Of a DNA stretch of 39,096 nucleotides, positions 23,682-31,356 are shown piece after piece. The translations under genes were made by a program, and so were the position numbers. The notes beneath the pieces are model-generated. The model saw nothing but the letters and a program-made list of their open reading frames with translations, made no database searches and had not been told where the DNA came from. Position 1 is the stretch's first letter; every line of letters begins with the position of its first letter. This DNA comes from Desulfurococcales archaeon (GTDB lineage Archaea; Thermoproteota; Thermoprotei_A; Sulfolobales; NBVN01), in contig JAGDWE010000020.1 in the NCBI GenBank assembly GCA_023255965.1, forward strand, positions 1 to 39,096. Reading direction: 5' to 3'.

Positions 23682-25165
23682 ATTACATACTAACCCTAGA
23701 TATAGGTACCACGAACATTAAGGCAACGATCGTAGATGAAGTAGGTAATATAGTAATCCATAAATCAATAAAGAACGAGCTGACGTTAGGTAGCGATGGA
23801 AGGGCTGAACACGATATTAAGGACATATACCGTAAGTGCTTAGAGGTAACTAAATCGGTTATAAGTGGATTCGAACGCAATATAGTAGCGATATCATTAA
23901 GTACGTACCTCCACGGACTTGCTGTACTAGGAGTTAATAATGAGGTATTAAATAATGTAATGACGCATCTGGATTTAAGGAGTGCAGGCTATGAGGTCCT
24001 GCCAGGCGTCGATGAGTACGAAGTATATAGACGTACTGGATGCCCTCCAATCTTCGTTTACCCAGTAGCGAAGATTAGATGGTTTAAGAGTCTAAGGAGC
24101 CATCTAGTAAATAACGTTAGCAGATATTCATTAGTTAAGGACTACGTTGTCGAGAAGTTAATTGGCGATGCTTATGTAGACTTCGGCGTCGCATCGGGTA
24201 GTCAGCTACTTAACATCCATAGCCTTAAGTGGGATGACCTAGTATTAAGTTCGCTAGGCATTGATGAAGGTAAGCTACCTAGATTAGTTGAAGGCTGTAA
24301 GGTACTTGACTACGTAAGGGCCTCAACTCTTGATGAGCTAGGGATAATGAATAATAGAGTAGCATTAGTTGCTGGAACCTTCGATGGAGGTGCTCAGAAT
24401 ATAGGCTTAGGTGCTTTAGATTCAAGTATAGCTACGGTTAATCTAGGTTCTACTGCAGTACTAAGGACATTAACTACTTCTCCTATAATTGATAAATCGC
24501 GTGAGATGAGGTTCTTCACTTATTACGTAGCTGACGGGTTGAGGGCATGTGGAGGCGCTTCAAATAATGGTTGTACGGTGCTTGATTGGCTGTCATCCAT
24601 ACTTAGCTTAACTCCTAACGATATAGATTTACTAATTAAGGATATAGGGCCAGGTTCTGAGGGCGTCTACTTCTTGCCGTTCTTAGCAGGTGAAAGATTT
24701 CCATTTAGGGACCCATATTTAAGGGGCGTTCTAATAGGGCTTCAGCTACATCATGGTAGAGGACATATAATTAAAGCATTGCTTGAGGGTATATCACTTA
24801 ATTTAAGGGTTATTAAGGATGCACTGGGCGAAAACGGTATTAACTTTAAGGCAGTAATTTGCGGTGGTGGTGGATGTAGGTCGAAGATGTGGCGTGAGGT
24901 GCTTAAGGCGGTTTTATGTATGCCTATATTAAGTAGTGGCTTTGAGGAACATGCTGCCAATAGGGGAGTTGGATTACTTGCATTAAAGGCCTTAGGCTAT
25001 GTAAATGATCTAAGTAGATTTAAGTATGACCTAAGGTTAGATGAGGCTTTAATGCCTGACAACGTATTGTGTGATACGTATTCACTAATCTACAGTAAGT
25101 ACCTAAGCATATTTAAGGATATTAAACGAATCATTACGAATACGTATGGCTGTGAGGGGCGTTGA
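23678..25165 (+). CDS. FGGY carbohydrate kinase, second of a tandem pair
   Basis: A 495-residue FGGY kinase. The ATPase phosphate-1 motif is LTLDIGTTNIKATIV, the FGGY signature is VYPVAKIRWF, GTFDGGAQNIGLG contains the likely catalytic Asp, and CGGGGCRSKMWREVLKAVL is the adenosine-binding segment. It looks more canonical than the upstream kinase in its C-terminal half (FLPFLAGERFPFRDPYLRGVLIG). The ATG overlaps the preceding TGA, and its own TGA overlaps the ArfC start, so all three are translationally coupled. Two functional kinases in tandem could act on different pentoses/polyols or form a hetero-oligomer; both ideas are inference. Confidence 0.9.
   Translation: MNYILTLDIGTTNIKATIVDEVGNIVIHKSIKNELTLGSDGRAEHDIKDIYRKCLEVTKSVISGFERNIVAISLSTYLHGLAVLGVNNEVLNNVMTHLDLRSAGYEVLPGVDEYEVYRRTGCPPIFVYPVAKIRWFKSLRSHLVNNVSRYSLVKDYVVEKLIGDAYVDFGVASGSQLLNIHSLKWDDLVLSSLGIDEGKLPRLVEGCKVLDYVRASTLDELGIMNNRVALVAGTFDGGAQNIGLGALDSSIATVNLGSTAVLRTLTTSPIIDKSREMRFFTYYVADGLRACGGASNNGCTVLDWLSSILSLTPNDIDLLIKDIGPGSEGVYFLPFLAGERFPFRDPYLRGVLIGLQLHHGRGHIIKALLEGISLNLRVIKDALGENGINFKAVICGGGGCRSKMWREVLKAVLCMPILSSGFEEHAANRGVGLLALKALGYVNDLSRFKYDLRLDEALMPDNVLCDTYSLIYSKYLSIFKDIKRIITNTYGCEGR
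24209..24293 (+). repeat. 85-nt direct repeat, copy 2 (inside second FGGY kinase)
   Basis: Exact second copy of 22749-22833, exactly 1,460 nt downstream and in the same reading frame. Sequence on either side falls quickly to the ordinary divergence between the two kinases, which fits a short conversion tract rather than a young whole-gene duplication. Confidence 0.95.
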
Positions 25166-25830
25166 TGAGTAGGCCCTATGTGATAGTATTCGCTACAGCA
25201 ACTATAGATGGCAAGATCGCATCAAAGACTAGATATAGTAAATTAAGTTGCCCTGAAGATCTAAAGAGGCTACATATAGCCAGAAGAGAAGCAGGCGCTG
25301 TAATGATAGGGGCTAATACAGCTAACATAGATAACCCATCATTAAGGCTTAAGTACGTTGAGGGCCCAAACCCTACTAGGATCGTCATAGACGGCAGACT
25401 CTCCATAAGGGAGGATCTAAGACTAGTTAATGAATTAATTGCCAGAACTATAGTGCTCACTACAATTAAAGCTGACCAAGAGAAGGTAAAAAGACTTGCG
25501 TCTAAAGGAGTTGAAGTATACTTGATAGATACTGATAAGCCGCCCGAGATTAACATGGTGAAAGCGCTTCAACTGCTTTACAGCCTAGGAATTAGAAAGG
25601 TGTTAGTTGAGGGAGGTGGTGAGTTAATATGGAGTTTAATTAAACACGATCTAGTTGATGAATTCAGAATCACCTACACCGGATACGTATTCGGCGGCAG
25701 GGATGCCATATCAATCGTCGGCGGTGAGGGATTTCAATCAATAGAGGAATCTCCAGCATTTAATGTTGACGAGCTAATTAGATGTGTATGTGGAAGAGAG
25801 CTCCATGTCATCTTTAAGAGGGCCCCTTAA
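25165..25830 (+). CDS. 2,5-diamino-6-ribosylamino-pyrimidinone 5'-phosphate reductase (RibD C-terminal/ArfC type)
   Basis: A stand-alone reductase domain of about 221 residues, the archaeal/fungal type (MJ0671, Rib7) that reduces the ribosyl group of 2,5-diamino-6-ribosylamino-4(3H)-pyrimidinone 5'-phosphate in riboflavin synthesis. Segments are PYVIVFATATIDGKIA, AVMIGANTANIDNPSL, RIVIDGRLSI, KVLVEGGGELIWSLIKHDLVDEF and FGGRDAISIVGGEGF. The ATG at 25165 shares a base with the kinase stop; a TTG lies one codon upstream. Riboflavin genes arfA and ribH are about 10 kb downstream, so the pathway is split, and this gene ends a long mixed operon. Confidence 0.9.
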   Translation: MSRPYVIVFATATIDGKIASKTRYSKLSCPEDLKRLHIARREAGAVMIGANTANIDNPSLRLKYVEGPNPTRIVIDGRLSIREDLRLVNELIARTIVLTTIKADQEKVKRLASKGVEVYLIDTDKPPEINMVKALQLLYSLGIRKVLVEGGGELIWSLIKHDLVDEFRITYTGYVFGGRDAISIVGGEGFQSIEESPAFNVDELIRCVCGRELHVIFKRAP

Positions 25831-25879
25831 GCTTAAGTTTCAGGAAGATCGTCATTAGTTATACGTCAATCACGTCGCT

Positions 25880-26010
25880 CGGGTTCTGAGCTCTTCCCCG
25901 CCCTGGAGGGCTGGGGTCCTCCAGCACCTCCACTACATCCCCACCTGCTGGGCAGTTGGGCGGCCAGAGGCCTCCATCCTGGACCATCGCTAGATGACGT
26001 AGGATAGGGG
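25880..26010 (-). mobile_element. Solo IS200/IS605-like end or derived RNA element
   Basis: The 238-nt gap between two convergent genes contains CCCC-g-CCCT-gg-AGGG-ct-GGGG (25896-25916), a hairpin of the kind found at 17758-17778. Read on the minus strand, the hairpin is followed by GGGGAAGAGCTCAG, comparable to GGGAGGAGGTCAG after the 17.8-kb hairpins. The minus-strand sequence before it is GC-rich and structured (CTGCCCAGCAGG, GGCCTCTGGCC), as expected for the right end that encodes TnpB guide RNA. No TnpB frame is attached. It may be a remnant or a convergent-terminator structure. Confidence 0.45.
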
Positions 26011-26068
26011 ATTTAAAGCCCTCATTCAACCATAGATGATAGGGCCTTTAGCTACAACCTAGTGCCTA

Positions 26069-26437
26069 CTATATGTTATTATCTAATCTTCTAAAGAAGC
26101 AGGTCCTATTTCCAGTATGGCATATAGGTCCTAACGACTTAACCTTTACTAGGACTGCATCATAGTCGCAGTCGATCATTAAGTCCATTACAACTTGGTA
26201 GTTGCCGCTTGTCTCCCCCTTTAACCATAGCCTACCCCTGCTTAATGACCATAGATGTAGATACCCCGTAATTAATGTCTTAATTACCGCCTCCTCATTC
26301 ATATGACCGACCATTAGAACCTCATTAGTTTCAAAGTCCTGAATGACCGCTATTACGGTATTGTCCTCGTGTCTGTAATTCAACTTACTTGCAATAACTT
26401 TAGCTAATTGCTCACTAATCACTAACGTCTTAACCAC
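26069..26437 (-). CDS. hisI: Phosphoribosyl-AMP cyclohydrolase
   Basis: A 122-residue HisI, step three of histidine synthesis, opening the purine ring of PR-AMP. Typical sequences are TVIAVIQDFETNEVLMVGHMNEEA, SRGRLWLKGETSGN and the metal-binding DCDYDAVLVKVKSLGPICHTGNRTCFF, with the zinc-binding cysteines and histidine and the magnesium-site aspartates. It is the last gene of the his operon and overlaps hisH by 16 nt. HisE is encoded separately, so this is the monofunctional form. Confidence 0.95.
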   Translation of the reverse strand: MVKTLVISEQLAKVIASKLNYRHEDNTVIAVIQDFETNEVLMVGHMNEEAVIKTLITGYLHLWSLSRGRLWLKGETSGNYQVVMDLMIDCDYDAVLVKVKSLGPICHTGNRTCFFRRLDNNI

Positions 26438-27015
26438 CTGTAAAGTCTAGTTAAGAACTTAATTCCAACTCTACCACTCCTCTCTGGATGGAACTGCACG
26501 GCTATTAAATTATCCTTAATAATCGTCACTGGGAACTTAATCCCATAGTAACTAAAGACGGCAACGGGTTCATCGGTGTATGCTATATAGCTATGCATGA
26601 AATAAACGTATTCATCATCTAGAACCTCCGTTAACTCGTTATTGCTGAGCACGTATACCTTATCCCAACCTATATGAGGTAATTTAACATCTGCCGCTCT
26701 AATCCTATCTACGTATCCATTGAGCCACTTAAGGCCTTCATTTATCCCGCCCTCAAATCCGTATTCAAACATGACATGCATACCTATACATATCCCTAGG
26801 AAGTATGTTGACGAATTCCTTAACTCGTTAATTACCTCTAATTTGCTTCTTAGGTAATTAATAACTGCCTTAAATGTCCCGACGCCGGGGAAGACAACTA
26901 AGTCGTAATTGCCTATTAAATTCTCATTTACTTCAACGTCAAATCCTGCCCTCCTTAAAGCAGATGATATGCTGAATAGATTGCCTACCCCGTAATTAAG
27001 TATTAGGGCCCTCAC
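26422..27015 (-). CDS. hisH: Imidazole glycerol phosphate synthase glutaminase subunit
   Basis: A 197-residue class I glutamine amidotransferase that passes ammonia to HisF. YGVGNLFSISSALRRAG and FPGVGTF are at the start. The nucleophile motif is GICIGMH, with His where GMQ is usual, and the catalytic His and Glu are in AVQFHPERSG. The HisF partner is encoded upstream in the same operon. The start overlaps hisE by 4 nt (ATGA). Confidence 0.94.
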   Translation of the reverse strand: MRALILNYGVGNLFSISSALRRAGFDVEVNENLIGNYDLVVFPGVGTFKAVINYLRSKLEVINELRNSSTYFLGICIGMHVMFEYGFEGGINEGLKWLNGYVDRIRAADVKLPHIGWDKVYVLSNNELTEVLDDEYVYFMHSYIAYTDEPVAVFSYYGIKFPVTIIKDNLIAVQFHPERSGRVGIKFLTRLYRWLRR

Positions 27016-27299
27016 TTCCTCCTCCTCCTAAGCTCGTACAGAACTTCATCTAAGGTTACATTGTTTAATGCCATTAATACCATTAAATGATAGATGAGGT
27101 CTGCTACTTCATTAATGACTTCTTGTTTCGAGGCAGTCAATGAAGCTATGATTACTTCTAAGGCCTCCTCACCAACCTTCCTAGCCACATATTCTCTGCC
27201 CTTACTAGCTAAGTATGCCGTGTAGCTCCCCTCAGGTCCTTCCTTAATTCTACTAAGTATAACCTCATAGAGCTCGTTAAGTACATCCATATCTAGCAC
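27012..27299 (-). CDS. hisE: Phosphoribosyl-ATP pyrophosphatase
   Basis: A 95-residue HisE, an all-alpha MazG-like hydrolase converting PR-ATP to PR-AMP. SYTAYLASKGREYVARKVGEEALEVIIA and NEVADLIYHLMVLMAL contain the acidic metal-binding helix motif (EExxE..ExxD). Start is ATG 27299 or the in-frame ATG at 27290; both overlap the hisD 3' end (up to 23 nt). Confidence 0.93.
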   Translation of the reverse strand: MLDMDVLNELYEVILSRIKEGPEGSYTAYLASKGREYVARKVGEEALEVIIASLTASKQEVINEVADLIYHLMVLMALNNVTLDEVLYELRRRRK

Positions 27300-28479
27300 C
27301 TAAGCTTTCCAAATGATTTATAAATCCTTCATACCTAGCTATCTTCATGGCCGACTCGATCAGCTCTTTAGGGGGTTCGCCAGACGCCAGCATTATAGGT
27401 TTAATGAAGTCATATATTGTGAGCCCTCCCTTACATCTAGCCCACCGGTTAGTCGGTAGTATGTGGTTTGGACCTAGGTAATCTACTAACGCCGATGGTG
27501 TACCTCCTAATGAGATTGCACCCACATTCCTAACCATCCTCAACGCGCTGAGGTAGTTACGTACATGAAGTGATAAGTGCTCAGGCGCTAATTCATTAAC
27601 TAAGTTTATTGCCTCTTCAACGCTACCCGCCCTTACTAGAACGTATTCGTTTGAGTCATGTGCCAAGACTTCCTCAACTTCATTCAATAGCCTATCTGAT
27701 GTTGATATTAGGACAACTAACGCATCTCTATGCTCAGCTTGCGCCTTCATATCCGAGATCACATCATATGGATTAGCTGACTCATCAGCTACAACGACCA
27801 ACTCCGTAGGTCCTTCAAAGCCATCCACAGCCACTACGTCCTGAAGCAAGTACTTAGCTATCTGTACGTAGATATTGCCTGGCCCTACTATTTTATCCAC
27901 CTTATCAACGCTTTCAGTTCCATAAGCCATCGCGGCTATAGCTTGAGCCCCTCCCACCCTATACACCTTAGTCACCCCTAACTTTAGGGATATGTATGAT
28001 ACAGCTGGATCTATGCTGCCGTCCCTAGTAGGGGGAGTTGATATATAAATTCTATCCACGCCAGCAACCCTAGCAGGTATTCCGGCCATCAATAATGTTG
28101 ATGGATAGCTCCTAAGGCCTCCTGGGACGTAGATGCCTACTTTATCTAGGGCCCTCCACATGATACCTAGCCTAAGGTTACCCACATCTACTAGTAGATC
28201 TTTAGGCTTCATTGACTCATAGATCTTCATTAGGTGTTCATAGACTTTATCTATCGCTGACCTAACCTCCGGCATCAGCTTACTAGAGTACTTAATGAGC
28301 TCCTCAGATGTAACTATGATGTCATCTACTTTAACTCCATCGTACTTCATTGAAAGCTCCTTAAGTCCCTCATCGCCATGTACCTTAACGTAGTTTATTA
28401 TCTCCCTAACTATATCTACGTATTTACTTAGATTTGATGACCTACCAATTAATTTATCTAGGGATCTACTAACTACTAT
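27277..28479 (-). CDS. hisD: Histidinol dehydrogenase; conserved N-terminus lacks a standard start codon
   Basis: HisD oxidises histidinol to histidine in two NAD-dependent steps. Family motifs include YVPGGLRSYPSTLLMAGIPA, VGGAQAIAAMAYGTESV, KIVGPGNIYVQIAK, GFEGPTELVVVADESA, QAEHRDA, NELAPEHLSLHV and DYLGPNHILPTN. The first ATG is at 28350, giving 357 residues, but the frame stays open upstream to 28488 and encodes typical HisD N-terminal sequence (VDIVREIINYVKVHGDEGLK directly before ELSMKYDGV). No ATG, GTG or TTG occurs in that stretch. I set the start at ATA 28479, which overlaps the hisF stop as ATAG in the style of this operon's other junctions (400 residues); ATT at 28449 is an alternative. 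Confidence 0.85.
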   Translation of the reverse strand: MVVSRSLDKLIGRSSNLSKYVDIVREIINYVKVHGDEGLKELSMKYDGVKVDDIIVTSEELIKYSSKLMPEVRSAIDKVYEHLMKIYESMKPKDLLVDVGNLRLGIMWRALDKVGIYVPGGLRSYPSTLLMAGIPARVAGVDRIYISTPPTRDGSIDPAVSYISLKLGVTKVYRVGGAQAIAAMAYGTESVDKVDKIVGPGNIYVQIAKYLLQDVVAVDGFEGPTELVVVADESANPYDVISDMKAQAEHRDALVVLISTSDRLLNEVEEVLAHDSNEYVLVRAGSVEEAINLVNELAPEHLSLHVRNYLSALRMVRNVGAISLGGTPSALVDYLGPNHILPTNRWARCKGGLTIYDFIKPIMLASGEPPKELIESAMKIARYEGFINHLESLGARYGCT

Positions 28480-29231
28480 ACTCTCACCTCAATACCTAGA
28501 TCAATTAAGTACTTCTTAAGGTCGTATATCCTTATAATGCCATCATGGAACACTCCTGCAGCTAATGCCGCATCAGCCTTCCCTATAGCGAATACCTCGT
28601 GAAAGTGCTCCGGCCTTCCAGCACCCCCACTAGCTATTACGGGGATGTTAACTATGCTTGCAACCATAGCTGTCAACTCTAGGTCGTAACCTAACCTTGT
28701 ACCATCCCTATCAATACTAGTTAATAGTATTTCACCAGCTCCTAATTCCTCACCTACCTTAACCCAGCACATTACATCTAGGCCAGTGTTATATGTGCCT
28801 GACCTAGTGTATACTATGTACTTACCTCCAACCCTCTTAGCATCTACTGCAAGAACCACGGACTGTGAGCCGAAGTTCGATGCAGCCTTAGTTATTAATG
28901 ATCTATCATTAACTGCCGACGTATTTATGCTTACCTTATCTGCGCCGGATGAGAGGAGTGCTGATACATCATCTAAGCTCCTAACGCCCCCGCCTACGGT
29001 TAGTGGTATTGTTAAGACGCTTGCTACGTTCTTTACAACATCTAGTAATGCTCTCCTACCCTCAATACTCGCCGTAATATCAAGTAGTACTAATTCATCG
29101 GCTCCTTCCTCCTCATACCTGGCAGCAAGCTCTACCGGATCTCCCTTATCTCTTAGCTCGACGAACTTAACCCCCTTAACTACCCTTCCATGCCTTACGT
29201 CGAGGCATGGAATAATCCTCTTGGCAGTCAT
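28476..29231 (-). CDS. hisF: Imidazole glycerol phosphate synthase cyclase subunit
   Basis: A 251-residue TIM-barrel cyclase using ammonia from HisH to form imidazole glycerol phosphate and AICAR. IIPCLDVRHGRVVKG contains the catalytic Asp near residue 11; LAVDAKRVGGKYIVYTRSG contains the second catalytic Asp near 130. Phosphate-binding loops are PLTVGGGVRS and PVIASGGAGRPEHF. It overlaps hisB by 4 nt. Confidence 0.96.
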   Translation of the reverse strand: MTAKRIIPCLDVRHGRVVKGVKFVELRDKGDPVELAARYEEEGADELVLLDITASIEGRRALLDVVKNVASVLTIPLTVGGGVRSLDDVSALLSSGADKVSINTSAVNDRSLITKAASNFGSQSVVLAVDAKRVGGKYIVYTRSGTYNTGLDVMCWVKVGEELGAGEILLTSIDRDGTRLGYDLELTAMVASIVNIPVIASGGAGRPEHFHEVFAIGKADAALAAGVFHDGIIRIYDLKKYLIDLGIEVRV

Positions 29232-29809
29232 AGAGATCCCTTAGTACTCCTAATAGATGTTGAAACTATCCTTGAAGCTTCATATAACGTCATACCTAGG
29301 CCCTTAAACAGCGCCTCAACTATATGGTGGGTATTTAACCCGCTCAACTGAATTACATGTATGGTTATTCCTGAATTAATCGCTAATGAGTTAATGAAGT
29401 GAATTACATTCTCAGTCGCTAAATCACCAATCAACTCCCTCCATAACTTAAGCTTTACGTAAGCACCTCCCCTCCCAGAGATGTCAACTGCCACAAGTAC
29501 TAGGGCATCATCCATAGGGGTAATCATAGATGCAAACCTCTTTATACCCACCTTATCTCCCAATACCTCCTTGAAGGCTTCACCAACGGTTATAGCTATA
29601 TCCTCGACCACGTGATGTTCGTCGTAGACTAATTTCTCAGAGGCATTAATTAAGGCAGTTGCATTCATATATGTAAACATGGTTGATAACATGTGATTTA
29701 GGAACGCTATAGGGGTTAATACCTCAACCTTACCTCCCTCATCAATATCTAAGAATACCTCAACTCTGGTTTCAGCTGTCTCCCTTACCTTACGAGCTGC
29801 TCTAGACAT
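29228..29809 (-). CDS. hisB: Imidazoleglycerol-phosphate dehydratase
   Basis: A 193-residue monofunctional HisB dehydratase. TAETRVEVFLDIDEGG, FLNHMLSTMFTYM, DEHHVVEDIAITVGEAF and GLNTHHIVEALFKGLG provide the duplicated His/Glu manganese ligands. The phosphatase domain of enterobacterial HisB is absent, and no other histidinol-phosphate phosphatase is evident in the operon. It overlaps hisA by 8 nt. Confidence 0.95.
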   Translation of the reverse strand: MSRAARKVRETAETRVEVFLDIDEGGKVEVLTPIAFLNHMLSTMFTYMNATALINASEKLVYDEHHVVEDIAITVGEAFKEVLGDKVGIKRFASMITPMDDALVLVAVDISGRGGAYVKLKLWRELIGDLATENVIHFINSLAINSGITIHVIQLSGLNTHHIVEALFKGLGMTLYEASRIVSTSIRSTKGSL

Positions 29810-30509
29810 ACTTCACACCCTTTAAGAAGCCCATATACATCGCCATCCCAACGATGACGTAGTCAACACCCAAGCTCTTCAAATATATTAAGTCATTTAA
29901 ATCCCTCACGCCCCCAGCATATTCCTTAATCCCTCTAACAACGTGGAGAAAATTCCTTAACCTACTGTCTACCCCTTTCCCACTACCTTCAAACTCTATA
30001 TAGGTAAAGATGACGCCAAGTAGGTCGTACCTATTTATTAGGTTAATGGCTTCATAAATACTTAAGGCACTCTCTTTCCATCCCTTAATACGTACCATTA
30101 AGTCATCTCCATAGTCAATAGCAACTAGGACCTTATCGCTGCCTAGCGTTTTAATTAGTTCCTCGAATGAGTTCCTATTTAGATAAAATAGCGTGGATAT
30201 CACTAACGCGTCAGCTCCATAGGAAATCAGTCTAGATGCCTTAGACTTATCCCTTACTCCACCACCTACTTGAATCCACTTAAACCCTACTTTACATATA
30301 TTACGAATTAATTCCTCGTTATCACCTACACCATCAGCGGCATCTAGGTCAACTACGTGTATGGAGTCATAGCCTAACTCGTAGAATTCCTCAGCTGCCT
30401 TAATCGCATCAGTAATCACTAACTCGCTACCCCTAACCCCTTTAACCCTTTTAACAGCCTTACCTGAGCTTAAGTCAATGCTTGGCATGACCTTCATATT
30501 ACTCAACAA
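29802..30509 (-). CDS. hisA: ProFAR isomerase
   Basis: A 235-residue HisA, the TIM-barrel Amadori isomerase of ProFAR. VMPSIDLSSGKAVKRVKG holds the catalytic Asp; SIHVVDLDAADG, WIQVGGGVRDKSKASRLIS, VLVAIDYGDDLMVRIKGW and EYAGGVRDLNDL are family segments. Met1, Met5 or Met8 could be the start, since all lie near the hisG overlap. A dual TrpF (PriA-like) role is not suggested by sequence. Confidence 0.93.
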   Translation of the reverse strand: MLSNMKVMPSIDLSSGKAVKRVKGVRGSELVITDAIKAAEEFYELGYDSIHVVDLDAADGVGDNEELIRNICKVGFKWIQVGGGVRDKSKASRLISYGADALVISTLFYLNRNSFEELIKTLGSDKVLVAIDYGDDLMVRIKGWKESALSIYEAINLINRYDLLGVIFTYIEFEGSGKGVDSRLRNFLHVVRGIKEYAGGVRDLNDLIYLKSLGVDYVIVGMAMYMGFLKGVKYV

Positions 30510-31356
30510 CCTTCTCTACATTCGCAACTACTATGTCCTTAGCTCCATATACTTTAGCCTTAGCTATAACCTCTGGTAGGGAGTCCTCATCAATGACTGT
30601 AATCACCTCCCATACATCACTTCTGCTTAACTTAGTTATAGCTGGTGCGAGCATTGCAGGGAGCACTGATAGTACCCTATCTAAGCTTTCATTAGGTACG
30701 TTCATCAGAACTAGTTTCTTACCCCTAGCAGCGATGACCCCCTTAATTAAAGTTACTACCAGGTTTAATTCCTCAGCTATGGGGGACTTCACCCATTCCT
30801 TAGAAGCTATGAGAACTGCTGAGGTCTCCATAATTACGTCGATGGGTTTAAGTCCATGCAACTTTAGCGTGGTTCCAGTGCTCATGACGTCTATTATAGC
30901 ATCGGCTGCCCCTAGGTATGGCATTACCTCTGCTGCACCGTTAATCCTCACCAACTTCGCCTTCAATCCCCTACTCTCTAGGTAATTCCTTGCGATCGTA
31001 TAGTACTTCGTAGCTACCCTAATACCTTGAGGTAATTCGACCACCGATTTTATATTCCACTTCTCGGGAACTGCGAGTACTATCCTTGCGTGTCCATAGT
31101 CAAGGTATAATAGCTCATCAACTAACGCGTTACTCTCAACTACGTAATCATGTCCGGTAATACCCAAATCCGCACCGCCACACTCAACTATGTATGGTAT
31201 GTCCTCAGGTCTAGCCATAACTAATTCGATGCTCCTCCATGATGTAGGCACTATTAACGCCCTTTCATCGATAGCTAATGGCTTCATACCAGCTAGTTGG
31301 AGTAGATTTATCGTTGGCTGTTGAAGTCGGCCCTTATTAGGTATAGCTATCCTCAT
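30499..31356 (-). CDS. hisG: ATP phosphoribosyltransferase, long form
   Basis: A 285-residue HisG_L catalysing the committed step of histidine synthesis. IAIPNKGRLQQPTINLLQLAG, ADLGITGHDYVVES and the PRPP loop DVMSTGTTLKLHGL are clear. Residues about 210-285 form the ACT-like C-terminal regulatory domain that binds histidine for feedback inhibition, so no HisZ is required. It overlaps hisC by 4 nt. Confidence 0.95.
   Translation of the reverse strand: MRIAIPNKGRLQQPTINLLQLAGMKPLAIDERALIVPTSWRSIELVMARPEDIPYIVECGGADLGITGHDYVVESNALVDELLYLDYGHARIVLAVPEKWNIKSVVELPQGIRVATKYYTIARNYLESRGLKAKLVRINGAAEVMPYLGAADAIIDVMSTGTTLKLHGLKPIDVIMETSAVLIASKEWVKSPIAEELNLVVTLIKGVIAARGKKLVLMNVPNESLDRVLSVLPAMLAPAITKLSRSDVWEVITVIDEDSLPEVIAKAKVYGAKDIVVANVEKVVE

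Noticed and set aside
27277..28350. hisD as a genuinely N-terminally truncated protein
   Set aside because: The upstream frame is open and encodes the missing conserved HisD N-terminus, so an unusual start is the better reading.
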